A stretch of 64,000 nucleotides of DNA from Pogostemon cablin. Lineage: Eukaryota; Streptophyta; Magnoliopsida; Lamiales; Lamiaceae. Location of the stretch: positions 4,028,198-4,092,197 of the forward strand of contig CM042954.1 of NCBI GenBank assembly GCA_023678885.1, read 5' to 3'. The notes beneath the pieces were generated by a model. The model made no database searches. It was not told the DNA's origin and saw only the letters and a program-made list of their open reading frames with translations. Shown piece by piece: positions 34,581 to 46,500 of the stretch. The position numbers and the translations under genes are program-made. The first letter of the stretch is position 1. The number at the start of each line of letters is the position of its first letter.

Positions 34581-37500
34581 ACCAAGCTGAAGGGGACAAT
34601 AAACCTAATGTTATGACAGGTACGTTAGCAGTGGGTAAATCCCGAGCTTTCACTTTGTTTGACACTGGTGCATAACATTCATTAATTTCCGCAAAGTATT
34701 GTAATAAGATTAACTGTAAACGAGTCAAAAGTGATGAACCTCTTGAGATTAGTCTACCTTCGGGAGAGAGAGTTGTTGTGAATACCTTAGTAGAAAGTGT
34801 GAGTGTACACATTGAAGGAGTAGACTTTAGCGTCAAGCCGTATGTTATGGATATGCATGGATTTGATTTGATCCTAGGAATGGACTGGCTTACCTATCAT
34901 CAAGCCAATATAAAGTGCAAGGAACGAGTAATGATCTTAAGGGAACCAAAATTTGAGAAAGAAGTGGTACACAAGCTCAAGAGTGGTGTAGTACCGAGAA
35001 TATTATCTGCTGCAAAAGCTGCCAAGATGCTTAGAAAGAAGTCCTGCCAGGGATTCCTAGTCAACGTTGTAGACACCAGGACCACAGAAGTACCACCTAG
35101 TGACATACCTATTGTCCGAGAGTATCTTGATGTCTTTCCGAAAGATTTACCAGGCGTGCCTCCAAATCGTCAAGTAGAATTTTCAATAGACTTGATACCA
35201 GGATCAGCACCAGTATCCAAAGCTCCATATCGAATGGCGCCCGTAGAACTACAAGAGTTGAAAGTTCAGCTACAAGAACTCTTGCACTTGGGGTTCATCC
35301 GCCCAAGCGTATCTCCATGGGGAGCGCCAATCCTATTTGTTAAGAAGAAAGATGGATCCATGAGGATGTGTATTGACTACCGAGAGCTTAACAAGTTGAC
35401 GATAAAGAACAAGTATCCTCTACCTCGAATTGAAGACTTGTTTGACCAATTAGAAGGAGCAAGCGTATTTTCCAAAATTGATTTAAGATCCGGGTACCAT
35501 TAATTGAGAGTAAAGGAGTCAGACATTTCTAAGACTGCTTTTAGAACGCGTTATGGGCACTATGAATTCGTCGTCATGCCTTTTGGGTTGAGTAATGCGC
35601 CTGCAGTGTTCATGGACCTGATGAATCGAGTTTTTCACCCGTATCTCGATCAGTTCGTTATAGTCTTCATCGACGACATTTTGGTATACTCCAAGGATGA
35701 AGCACAACATGAGGAGCACTTGAGATTGGTATTCGAGACACTTCGCAAGGAGAGGTTATACGCGAAGTTCAAGAAGTGTGAGTTTTGGTTGAAGCAAGTC
35801 ACATTCCTTGGACATGTGGTAACATCACAAGGGATTGAAGTAGATCCATCTAAAATAGAAGCAGTAAATCAGTGGAGGGCACCTACAAATGTTCAAGAAG
35901 TTTGTAGTTTCTTGGGATTAGCTGGATATTATCGAAGGTTCATAGAAGGATTCTCCAAGATAGCCGGCCCAATGACACGATTAATTCGTAAAGGAGAGAA
36001 GTTTATTTGGTCTGACAAGTGCGAAGAGAGCTTTCAAAGGTTAAAGCACGATTTGACTTCAGCACCCATGTTGACAATCCTAAATCCGAATGAAGAGTTC
36101 ATGATCAACAGTGATGCATCAAAGCAAGGACTCGGATGTGTATTGATGCAACATGGAAAGGTTATTGCATATGCTTCTAGACAGTTGAGACCGCACGAAG
36201 TGAACTACCCTACTCATGACTTGGAGTTAGCGGCCGTAGTTCATGCTTTGAAGATTTGGCGACACTACCTTTATGGTGGGAGATGTACGATCTTCATGGA
36301 CCACAAGAGTTTGAAGTATCTGTTCACGCAGAAGGAGCTCAACATGAGACAACGGAGATGGTTAGAGTTGGTGAACGATTATGACTGCACCATTGAGTAC
36401 CATCCAGGCAAGGCTAACGTAGTGGCCGACGCTTTGAGTCGAAAAACCAAAGCGGAGCTGAATAGTTTGTATACTAAGCAAGAAGAGCTGGTCGAAGAGT
36501 TCGTCAAGATGCAAATTGAATTGGTGGCATCACCCTCCGGCACGAAGGCGATCATTGCGGCATTAGAAATTTAGTCGAGTTTGAAAAAGGAGATAAAGGA
36601 AGCTCAAGAACAAGATCATTTCTTGCAAGGAATGATGAAGAAGGCACTAGCTGGAGGCGAATACAATGGCTTCAAAGTGGACGAAGAGGGAGTTTTGACT
36701 TTAAATGGAAGATTGTGTGTTCCAATGGTTGAGAAGTTGAGAGAAAAGATTTTAAGTGAAGCGCATGGAGCGCCATACACCGCTCATTCTGGAGGAACGA
36801 AGATGTACCATGACTTGAAGGAAAGATTTTGGTGGCGAAGTATGAAACGAGATATTGGATACTTTGTTGAAAGATGTTTAACTTGCCAACAAGTTAAAAT
36901 TGAATACCAGCGACCAGCCGGAAAGCTTAAACCACTTGAGATCCCCGAGTGGAAATGGGAGCAAATTGTCATGGATTTTGTCGTAGGTTTACCAAGGTCT
37001 TCGAAGGGAAATCATGCCATATGGGTCATCGTCGATCGATTGACCAAGTCAGCTTATTTCTTGCCCATAAAGATGAAATTCAAGATGGAGCAGTATGCAC
37101 AGTTGTATATTCAAGAGATAGTGAGGCTGCACGGCGTACCAATGTCAATAGTGTCTGATAGAGATACGCGTTTCACTTCCAGGTTTTGGGTAAGTCTGCA
37201 CAAGGCGATGGGAACTAAACTAAATTTCAGCATAGCTTATCACCCACAAACGGATGGGCAATCTGAAAGAACAATCCAGATTTTGGAAGACATGTTAAGA
37301 GCCTGCACTGTTAACATGGGAGAAGCATGGGAGAAATTCCTACCTCTTGTAGAATTTGCCTACAATAACAGCTATCAAGCAACTATCAAGATGGCTCCTT
37401 ACAAGGCGCTCTATGGAAGGAAGTGTAGGTCACCATTATATTGGGATGATGTTGGTGAGAAAGCTATTCTAGGCCCCAAATTAATAGAAGAAGCAGTGGA

Positions 37501-38026
37501 CAAGGTCAGAATAATTCGAGAAAGAATCAAGACTGCTCAAGATAGACAAAAGTCCTATGCTGATCAACGAAGAAAGGATTTACATTTTGAAGTCGGAGAT
37601 CATGTCTTTCTGAAGGTGGCTCCCACGAAGGGTGTCATACGATTTGGAAGGAGAGAAAAGCTCAGACCTCGTTTCGTTGGTCCATTTCAAATTCTTGATA
37701 GAGTTGGAGATTTAGCCTATCGTTTGGCATTGCCGCCCGAGTTATCCTCCGTGCACAATGTTTTTCATATTTCGATGTTGAGAAAATACGTTCATGATCC
37801 TAATCATGTTGTGGATTTCTCGACATTGGGGATTAGCAAGGATCTGACATATAAAGAAGAACCTGTGTCCATTTTGGATCAAAAGGTCCAAAGGATTCGA
37901 AATCATGACGTGCCGCTCGTCAAAGTTCAATGGAGTCGGCATACGGAAGATGAGGCTACATGGGAAAAGAAAGATGAAATTCAAACAAGATATCCCTGTT
38001 TCATTACGGGTAAGATATTTATATAA
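34577..38026 (+). pseudogene. Tekay pol (protease, RT, RNase H, integrase, chromodomain) with three stops
   Basis: One 1149-codon frame runs from the ATG overlapping the gag stop and is broken only by TAA at 34673 (right after the DTGA of the protease active site), TAA at 35501 (in RT after SGYH) and TAG at 36572 (between RNase H and integrase). Domains: protease 34630-34930 (LFDTGA, ILGMDWL); RT 35290-35800 with FIDDI at 35666-35680; RNase H 36090-36440 (INSDASKQGLGCVL); integrase with H-H-C-C zinc finger (36750-36890) and D-D-E core (IWVIVDR, SDRDTRF, DGQSERT); GPF-type motif near 37680; and chromodomain 37860-37980 (VPLVKVQWSRHTEDEATWE). The last two stops fit C-to-T change. Confidence 0.93.
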
Positions 38027-38054
38027 TTATGAAATTTCGAGGACGAAATTCTTA

Positions 38055-38068
38055 TTAGGAGGGTAGGA
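38055..38068 (+). promoter_or_regulatory. Tekay polypurine tract
   Basis: TTAGGAGGGTAGGA directly before the 3' LTR, preceded by the conserved 'tttcgaggacgaaatt' block of this clade. The first two LTR bases here read GA instead of TG. Confidence 0.8.
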
Positions 38069-40435
38069 TAATACCCCGTAAGTTTCACCTGCGATTTTTT
38101 TCTGCCATGGCCCAAATCTTTGAAGCCCACATCCAAACTCAGCCCATTCATTATTATCAGCCGTGAGTTTAATTAAAACAAACAAGTTTTCTTACTCTCC
38201 AAGAAAAAAATCGTGATCTTCATAAAGGAGATATCGTTTCCCCTTATCAACCTATATCTTAGGAAGGTTTGTTAAATCCTATGAAGAGATGCGATCAGCC
38301 GTGTGGTTATAATTCTAATTTTTCCTTATTCTCCACACACACACTGGCTTCACTTCACGTATTCTGCGATCGGAGAGAGAGGTAAGTTCTCACTCTTTTC
38401 TTCCTCTTTTCTTGTCTCTTCCTTTTCTTTCTTCTTCCTGTGTTTATCGTGAAACCAGAAAAACGTGTTTCCTTCTTTTTTTTCTTCTTTTTCAAACTAT
38501 AAACCCTAGTCCTAAAGTTCTTAGTCTGCAACGTCTACGATATTCTGCAGATTTGTTTCTTTTCGATAAGTTGATTGGTTGTGTAACGATCGATCATGAC
38601 TTAATAGGTTTTGAAGGAAGCACGATCGAGACGTTTGATAATTGAAACCTTGACTTCCCACGGTAGAAAGGTGGGGATTCTTTCATACTTATACGTGTTA
38701 GATGATTACGTATGTGCCAAATGAATTAAACTTGTATTTGTTGTCACTTATGAGTTGATGATCATACTTGAATATTATGAAATATTATATGGAATGGGTA
38801 TGGGCTGCATAAGTGCCATACTATAGCACGGGTATGGGCTGTAATGGTGCCATACTATAGCATGGGTAAGGGCTGTGAAGGAGTGCCTTACTAACGAATC
38901 GCGATATCGTAAAGTTACACGGATAAGGGCCGAAAGGTGCCTTATTATGACATGATAAGTTTGTATTGTAAGTGAATTTCAATTCTCGTATATGGATTGT
39001 TTGATGTATATAAGCATGTTTAGATCTTCACTGAGCGTGTGGTTGCTCACCCCGATAAATATCCTTATCGCAGGTTGAGCGTGGCAAAGCGTACGAGCGG
39101 AGGTTGCGGGCAAGAGGAGACTAAATAAAGATTTCCAATAGTTTTCAGTTTGCTGCGTGATTTCAGACTTAATTTTGGAAAAATTGGTTGAATATGATCT
39201 AGGATAATTTACTGGTTAAATTTCTGTTTTATGACAGAGTATTGTGAAGTATGATAACTTACCACTTGAGTTTTCGTTCATGACAGAGTGTTGGGGTTAT
39301 TGCGATTGAGGTTGTTTGAATAAATTAGATTTGGTATCATGTTTAAAAGGGTGGCAGGTGCTATTCGTATAAATTTGTGTGAGTACTTAGTTGATTGCTT
39401 GTTGTGGTTTATTGATTTGTGGACAAAAGGGGCGAGCTATCAAGTTAGTGAGTGAAATTATGGTGGCTGTGCATGGAAGAACCAAATTACGACTTTGCTG
39501 TTTAGGTTTACTTCCTAAATGTTTGGTCACCTGCTTGCTTGCATTTATGGGTTGGGTTGCTGATTGACTTGTACCTTGAAGTACAAGCACATGAGTCAAT
39601 AATTAAATCACTTCATGGTTTAGAAAAAAAAAATTTCCGGCAGTATAGGCAGTATAGTGAGGTGGTCAGCTGCTTGCTTAGGAGTTGCAAGTTAGATTTT
39701 ATACTTACAGTCCTTACCTATGAATTTGCAGAAAAGAATTAATACTTATTGTCCTCTTTGAAATTTTGCAGAATTAGGAGTTGCAAGTTAGATTTTATAC
39801 TTACTGTCTTTTTAAAAAAAAAGTTTGCAGAAGATCCTATACTTACTGTCCTCTTTGGAATTTGCAGAAAAGAACCTATACTTATTGTCCTCATTGAAGT
39901 TTTGCAGAGTTGAATTTATACTTACTGTCCTACCCTTAGATTTTGCAGAAAGTAGGAATGAAACTTACAGGCCTTCTTGCAAAGTTCTGCAGAATGTTGC
40001 AAATAATTTCTGCACAAACCTTGTTTTTTTTTTAAATAAGTCCTGTATGTTTGTAGGACATGGATTCTCTTTTTTTTTAAGGAACTTTAAGCCCTTTACT
40101 TTTAAAACTTTTGCAAAATACTTTAATTGATATTCTAAATTAGAAATTTGCAGAACTTAAAGGATTAATCCCACATCTAGACCCTTTGCTTAAAATTTTT
40201 TTTGCTAAAGCTTGTAGAATACTTGTGGGACAAACAACTTATTTGCTAACTATTTCTTTTTGCTAGATAACTTTTTTATGTTATTTGCTGAAATTTATAG
40301 GACCACTTCCATTTCTTTCTTGTTTGCAAATTATTTCCTACTTGATAAAGTAAAGATTTTTAGTCATGCCCCATTTAAAATTTTCTAAATTCAAATTACC
40401 ATAAAATTTTCTTTGGTAAAAATTGGGGCGTGACA
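38067..40435 (+). repeat. Tekay 3' LTR
   Basis: 2369 bp, collinear with 30176-32549 and differing only by scattered substitutions and homopolymer indels. It ends GGGGCGTGACA and is followed by GATAC. Confidence 0.93.
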
Positions 40436-40440
40436 GATAC

Positions 40441-41648
40441 TTTGATTGATGCTCAGGATTTCAATACAGTTGGTGTGGATCATCCAGGTTTGAAAATCCA
40501 GATTTGTTGCATCATAAAAATTGTTGAGAAAAGAAAACCAATATGCAAGAAGGCATCCCTCTCAAATATGAAAACTTATAGAATTGCATTTCCTCCAAGA
40601 CTAAGTCAATTTGCACCACAATTAGTTCAACTTGTACATAGTTAACTGCAGGAAGCTTAAAAATCAAATAAATCATAGTATTCACTTAAAGCAGCTGCAT
40701 CGGCCAACAGACAAATATAACCAACCCCAATTCGAGAATCAGAGAATCTCAACTTGAATCCCAAATTAAACTTAATTAAAAGAGAGGTTAAAATTACTGA
40801 CAAATGACAATAATCTCACATTGCGGTAATCCTAGACTTGCATGCATCGCAAAATTACCCCCAATTCAAACAGAACCATCTAAAAACACACACATTAACA
40901 AAATGCAACTCAAACAAAATTGGAAAGCAAACGCATACTTAAATTAAAAAATCTGCACGGAGCGTCCCTGCAAATTGAATTCAATGAACACTCCAAAGCT
41001 CTGGACAAGATGGATTCCATCTGTGTGAAATCTTGAGATGAAAACCGGCCAAAAAATCAGAACGCACCTTGCCCAAAATCAAACGCATACAATCGGAGAA
41101 CCTAACCTTTGCAGCTTTATCGAGAACATACTTCAATGTGACTTCAATTTCAATTTAAAAAGTTAGATGGGAAAAGTAAACGCATAGATACTGATTTCAT
41201 TTTTTGGCGCTGCTAAACGGATCAATTTGATTTGGATCAATTGGTATTTGGGTGATTAAAAAGACTCTTTTAACCCTGAGACATTAGATACATTAACTAT
41301 TTTCTTTCCTTTTTAAAACACATATTTCAAGAATAATTAATAGGATGATCATTAATTACATTATTTAACTACCAAAATTAAAGTTCAATCTATTTAAATT
41401 TTACAGGAAAAATGTAACGACGTAGAGAATTTGTATAGTTAAGAATTATAAAAATTAAAAGGAAAATAAATACTAGCATATATTTATATAATATATATTT
41501 TTCAAGATATAAATTAAAAAATAATATATTATATTATAAATTCATAAAAGAAAGAAAAACTACAATAACCTAATTGTTAATTGTTTGCACATTCAATTGT
41601 TTCGCAAAACATTTTTTATATTTATTAAGTAAGTAGATCTATTTCAAT
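40441..41648. other. Spacer right of Tekay insertion
   Basis: Continuation of the sequence into which the Tekay element jumped. A 71-codon plus-strand frame at 40430-40645 starts in the LTR and is not convincing. AAAACCAATATGCAAGAAGGCATC near 40535 (two short words) resembles sequence left of the element at 29955, an old duplication. From 40800 the sequence is AT-rich with exon-like GC at 40960-41130, but no protein is recognised. Confidence 0.35.
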
Positions 41649-41807
41649 GTACAAAAAGGTGATTCGCCCACCCAAGGTGCCCCCGCACGCCGGTCCGACA
41701 GCATGTGAAGGAGGTTAATCATGGTAACTCAACCGACCAACAAGGGTTAGACCTTTTAACCCACCACACAAGGAGCCCCCCTTAATTAAGAGGTTGCTCA
41801 AGCGGGC
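41649..41807 (-). mobile_element. SINE-like retroposon with 17-bp target duplication
   Basis: A 159-bp GC-rich insert is flanked by perfect copies of AGTAGATCTATTTCAAT (41632-41648 and 41808-41824). Long perfect duplications are typical of LINE-mediated retroposition. On the minus strand it starts GCCCGCTTGAGCAACCTC and ends in a T-run (CACCTTTTTG) next to the duplication. No clear pol III A and B boxes are evident, so the parent RNA is unknown. Confidence 0.7.
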
Positions 41808-41824
41808 AGTAGATCTATTTCAAT

Positions 41825-41940
41825 ATAAATACTATACAAAACACTTAAAATAATTACTTTTAAACAAATTATTGATTTCCGGTTGATAAATACCAACATA
41901 TTATCCAAATAAAAAATAAAAATTATTACAATTTTTTTAT
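41825..41940. other. AT-rich spacer
   Basis: Short AT-rich sequence between the SINE-like insert and the split MITE; nothing recognised. Confidence 0.5.
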
Positions 41941-42052
41941 AGGTAAATCTTGTGTGAAATCATTTCACGTAAATCCTTATATAAGACGCATAAAAAGTAA
42001 TAATATCATTAATAAAAAGTGATATTCAATCAATGAAAAGTAATAATAGTAT
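41941..42052. mobile_element. MITE, left part (split by Athila insertion)
   Basis: AGGTAAATCTTGTGTGAAAT start followed by AAAAGTGATA/AAAAGTAATA words. It matches the left end and internal words of the MITE at 53096-53314. The Athila element inserted at 42053, and the rest of this MITE resumes at 50097. Confidence 0.6.
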
Positions 42053-44041
42053 TGTTGAGAGTGGAATTTCATGCATTTTATGTGTATACATTAACACCAT
42101 TTAGCTTAAAAAAGTTATCATTTTTCCATGGAATTATGTATGTTTAAGTATTTACACGATTTTGAGGTTACTAAGGTGTTTTTCTGAGTTTTGAAGGGTA
42201 AAACAGGATCAAAATTCAAAGTTGAAATGAAGAATGAAAGTGTGAAGGAATGCTGAAAAACGCATGTTCCCGTTTCATAATTTTTCTGTATTCATGTAGA
42301 AGTTCAATTTGAATATGCAATATATGGTTGGAAAGTCACATAAGAGAGAATCGTTTTGACGTAAAGAACACTCCAATCGGATTTCAAACGAGAAAGTTAT
42401 GATCAAAGTAATAACATCGCGCGTGTTGTGCCGAACAGAATGGCTGTGCCACTTTGCATGACTTTTTATATATTCGAATGTTGAGTTTCAATGAGTTATT
42501 TATATGGATAGAAAACTAAAGAAGAGAGAATCACATGAGCGCAAAAATCACTCAATTCAGAATTCGTATGAGTAAGTTATGCTCGAAATGATGAGATCGC
42601 GCAGTGCAGTCACTGCAGCTCGGCAGCCCGCTCGGGAAGCAGCTCGGCTTGATCTGCAGCCAATTTTTGCCGAGCTAGGGTCCTACGACACCCTCTTAAT
42701 GTCTGTATTTCACCCATATACAGCTCGGTTGTCACTCGGCAAGGTACAGACCCAACTCAGCTTGAGCTGGGTATCGAGCGGCCCAGTTCCGTGCCCAGCC
42801 ACGGCCTGTTCAATTCTGCTACGTATTTATACCTTTAGATCATGTTTTTGGAGCAGAATCGACGCAAAACAGCCCTGCAACAGTCCAAGAGAGATCAATG
42901 GAGATCGATACACAAATTGGAGAGAACCCATCCATAATTCATAATCAATTCACACCTCCAACACCTTCATATCAGATTAACAACCTAATTTCATCATCCA
43001 TGCACTTTCAAGAGGGTTCCAAGTGCTAATTGAGGGAGAATCGAGCAATTGGAGAGACGAAGAAGGAACGTGAGACTACGCTTACGCTAGGGTTTCATAA
43101 TTCTTATCTTTCTCTTTCTTTTACTTTAATTTTTGGTATGAATTGGTTAGCCATGAGTGTTACTTGTGACCTCATGGGCTAATTTTATATACAGTTCTAG
43201 GGTTTGATGGATTGATTTGATTGATTTAGGGATTTAGACCAAAGATTGAAATTTTATGCAGTTGATCTTTTAATTTTACTTATTTTATTTAGACTTGCTT
43301 ATCTGCTTCGTAACGTCTTCATAGTATATTCATGACATCCCCCATAATGCTTGGATTATTGTGTTAGCTTGTGTGCGTTCATGATTGGTATTGTCTATCT
43401 GTTAGGGATTGAAGTAGTTCCGATATAAACACTTTAATTCCATGAACTGATAAATCAAATACTTGATTAGTTTAGTGGAACAATATAATTAGACAATCAA
43501 GTAGGAAGTGAATAGAACCTTGTAGTAATTCCAGAAAATATCTTGTTAGTCGGGCTTACCATCCGGAGGTATTGTTGCTTGCCTTGATTAGTATATAGGA
43601 ATAAGGCTTGGTAATATTTGCGCACCTTAGGATTTAAACCAAAGTATAATGTTAGCTTAGAATCGAATAATATTCGGTGGGTTAACGGGGTTATGTGATG
43701 TATTTTCATTGAAACTGCATGAATGAGCAATTGGAGGTCTAAAAACTCGAATTATTTGGTATATACCTGATACCTTAGAACAGTCGCTTATCTCTTGATA
43801 AAAACTTGTTTTATTTTTATTGCTTTTAATAATTCAGCAATTTAATATTTCAGTATTTTAGTTAATTAATTCACAACAAAACATTGGAGATCGGTTACTC
43901 AATTCTGATTAATTAGTAATTCATAGTAAAATAAATAATTAACTGTCTCAGTGGGATCGATAATTTAACTTGGGTGCTTGCTGCTACAATTGATATCTTT
44001 ATACTTGAGAATAAATTATAGTGCGCAGAAAAAGCCTAACA
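42053..44041 (+). repeat. Athila 5' LTR
   Basis: Starts TGTTGAGAGTGG and ends AAAGCCTAACA. It contains a GC-rich patch of CAGCTCGG words (42590-42800), a probable TATA box (TATTTATA near 42826) and an AGGGTTTCATAATTC block near 43090. Confidence 0.9.
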
Positions 44042-44047
44042 AGTTTA

Positions 44048-44067
44048 TGGCGCCGTTGTGCCGGGGA
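44048..44067 (+). promoter_or_regulatory. Athila primer-binding site (tRNA-Asp type)
   Basis: TGGCGCCGTTGTGCCGGGGA, six bases inside the LTR. It matches the tRNA-Asp-complementary site usual in Athila elements, except for an extra TG in the middle. That insertion would weaken primer pairing. Confidence 0.85.
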
Positions 44068-44149
44068 CAATTTTAATTGTTTATTTTTCTTTTGTTACTT
44101 ATTTAATTAGAATATTTTTATTGAGATTTAATTGTGTTTAACTTGAATT

Positions 44150-45460
44150 TGTTTTGAGGATTGCATACACACTAGGTCAAAGAAGGGAGCGCAAGATCTC
44201 AAATTTGATCCGGAAGTTGAAGCGTCTACAAGGAAAAGGAGAGGAGCAGTTAAGAATCTCAAAGAACCTTCCACAGCTGCTAAGGTACCACTTCCAAAGA
44301 AGAAAATGGAGACAGCAGATCCTAAAGCAGTCGTAGAGGAGGAAAAAGAGCAGATAGAAAATCAGGTTAACCCAGAAAAAGCTGAATCAGAATCAGAATT
44401 CGAATCAGATTTAGAAACAACAAGTATGGGAGATAGTACTAATGAGGATGACATCGTCATCCAAGAGACATTCAAGTCCACCAAACTAGGAGGATCAGAC
44501 GTAGTTGGAGCCGTTCAAGCTTATGAAACGAACGACATAAAACCAATCCTGATTCATATGGTGGAGAAAAACCCTTCGCTGGAGGCATTTTTGATGAGCC
44601 GTATGGTCATCTTAAGCGTTTCAACAGCTACATGGACGCGAATATGACCAAACAGAATGAGGAAGTGAACAAGCAGTTGCAGAATTTGTCATATAACATG
44701 GGATAGATCTCCACTATGGTAAATCAACAACAGCAGCAGATTCAGAAAGGGAAGCTTCCTTCAGATATAGAAATCAACCCAAAAGAGAGTGCAAATGCGA
44801 TCACTTTGAGGTCCGGGAAGCAGTGTAAAGGTACGAAACTAATGCAGGACGTCATAGAACTGGTACAGAATAAAATAGAACTGAAGCAGGACGAAACAGA
44901 GGCGGACCAGGACCACTCGATCACAGCTCGGCAGCCAGCTCGAGCCAAGCTGGTCCCCTAGGGTGCCGAGTTGCAGCCGAGTGAGGTCTAAACCAGTTCA
45001 GACGGGTCTTCAGGTTCGAACCAACCCCTCCTTGGCCAGGGTTGTCCACTGCTCGGGTCGAGTGTGCCACCGAGTAACCCTCCAGGTTTTCCTGCTCATC
45101 TGAGTTCTGTACAGAGTCAATCTGATTTGGAAATTGCTGATAAAAAGTGACATAGAGCAAAGAAACTGAGAGAAAGGGAAGTGGTATTCGAGAAAGATAG
45201 TTTGGGACTTCCGATAACAAAGGTACCAATTCCTTTTCCTCAGAGATTTTTGTCGAAGAGCCTTGATTAGAAGTTTTGGAAGTTCGTTGATGTTATGAGG
45301 GATGTCCAAGTCACTATTCTTTTCTCGGAAGCAGTGGAAGAGATGTCGCATTACGAAAGGTTCATCAAGGAACTCATCTCCAGAAAGAGGAAGCTTAACA
45401 GTGTGGAGACAGTGAATTTATGGAGAACTGAAGCTCCATTATTCAGAAGAAGCTTCCAGA
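44150..45460 (+). pseudogene. Athila gag remnant
   Basis: Interrupted frames: a basic and acidic stretch at 44154-44647, then KLPSDIEINPKESANAITLR (44750-44820), the hallmark 'LPSD.E.NP...AITLRSGK' block near the gag C-terminus of Athila elements. Next is a GC-rich patch, then VPIPFPQRFLSK, AVEEMSHYERFIKEL and ISRKRKL at 45220-45400, the segment that normally links gag to protease. Several stops occur and the capsid core is missing. Confidence 0.75.
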
Positions 45461-46178
45461 AAAATTGAAGGATCCAGGGAGCTTCATCATTCCATGTGAA
45501 ATTGGAAAAGGACCATCTAGGAAAGCACTGTGTGATCTTGGAGCAAGCATCAATTTGATGTCATTCTCAGTATTCAAGAAGCTTGGTTTGGGGGAGTTGA
45601 AACCCACATATGTGGCTTTAGAGTTGGCAGATAGGTCGTTGACATACCCTGAAGGAGTTATTGAAGATGTGCTAGTGAATGTGTCGAATTTGACTTTTCC
45701 TGTGGACTTTCTTGTTCTAGATATGGAGGATGACAAGAATGGCGCACCTCTTTTCTTAGGGCGTCCATTCCTTGCAACTGGAAGAGCTTTGATTGATGTG
45801 TTCAAAGGAGAGTTGAGGCTGAGAGCCAATGATAAGGAGATCGTCTTTTTATTGAATAAGGAGATGCAGTGGCCTATAGATCAGCAGCACTGCAAGTCTG
45901 TGGAAGTAGTCGACATAGAGTTTGAGGAGAACTGCACCTTGTCTGATGCACAGTTTGAGGTTTTATTTAATGATGAATGTATTGATTATCTTGAGAAATT
46001 AATTGCATTGAGTGATGACATGGATGAACAGAGAAAGAAAACCACTACTGAAATAGTGAATCGGACTAAGAAAACCATTGTTGAAGAGGAGATGAAGCCT
46101 GCTGCTAAGGAAGAGAAGCATGAGAGCCAAAGAGGAGATCGCAGGAACAAGCGTATCTCTTACTTTTCCTACTACTGA
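45440..46178 (+). CDS. Athila aspartic protease domain ORF
   Basis: A 237-codon open frame from 45465. It begins MKDPGSFIIPCEIG and contains the retroviral-type aspartic protease active site as CDLGASINLM, the DLGAS variant usual in Athila, then VDFLVLDM and GAPLFLGRPFLATG. The latter is the second protease half (LGRPFL). This enzyme would cleave the gag-pol polyprotein. The C-terminal third is acidic and lysine-rich. The reverse transcriptase that should follow is deleted, and the frame ends in RRNKRISYFSYY. Confidence 0.85.
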
Positions 46179-46500
46179 CTCTAATGTAATCTTTGATAAT
46201 CTTTTGGTTGCAGGAAAGATTGATGATCTATATTTGAAGCCTCCAAACTTACCTCCTGATTTCTATTATTATATTGTTATTGACGATTCTAACTGGTTTA
46301 ATCCTCATTTTTCTAGAAAGGTTGACTCTTCAATTGAGTGGAGGATTGACAAGAAGGAATCAAGACACTCATGGGAGGAAAGGAATTCAAAGGTTCTTGT
46401 TTCGGTGACAAAGAAGGGTGAAATGGTTGGTGCAGAAAATAAGAGAGGAAGGAAGTACTTGAAGGTAAGAATGCGAGAAGACTGTCCTCCGATCGATTAA
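46120..46500 (+). CDS. Small ORF after protease, unrecognised
   Basis: 126 codons in a different frame, overlapping the protease ORF end by 59 bases. It contains aromatic-rich LPPDFYYYIVIDDSNWFNPH and basic ends. It sits exactly where the pol domains are missing. It could be a decayed post-pol ORF joined by the deletion, or a captured piece; I cannot decide. Confidence 0.4.
   Translation: MRAKEEIAGTSVSLTFPTTDSNVIFDNLLVAGKIDDLYLKPPNLPPDFYYYIVIDDSNWFNPHFSRKVDSSIEWRIDKKESRHSWEERNSKVLVSVTKKGEMVGAENKRGRKYLKVRMREDCPPID

Larger units (their letters stand above)
30171..40440 (+). mobile_element. Tekay/Del-type chromovirus (Ty3/gypsy), near-complete
   Basis: The full element is 30176-40435 with matching 5-bp duplications GATAC at 30171-30175 and 40436-40440. 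It has two LTRs of about 2.37 kb that are near-identical (roughly 98% by eye), a tRNA-iMet primer site, an extra upstream ORF, gag, pol with a C-terminal chromodomain, and a polypurine tract. Chromodomains in this clade direct integration to heterochromatin. Three nonsense codons in pol make this copy defective, yet it is the youngest large element in the window. Confidence 0.93.

Noticed and set aside
40430..40645. 71-codon ORF spanning the Tekay 3' junction
   Set aside because: It starts inside the LTR and crosses the target duplication, so it is an accident of insertion.
41160..41330. Possible inverted copy of 52250-52450 (GGATCAATTTGATC words)
   Set aside because: Only a short palindromic word and A-rich sequence are shared; no sustained similarity.
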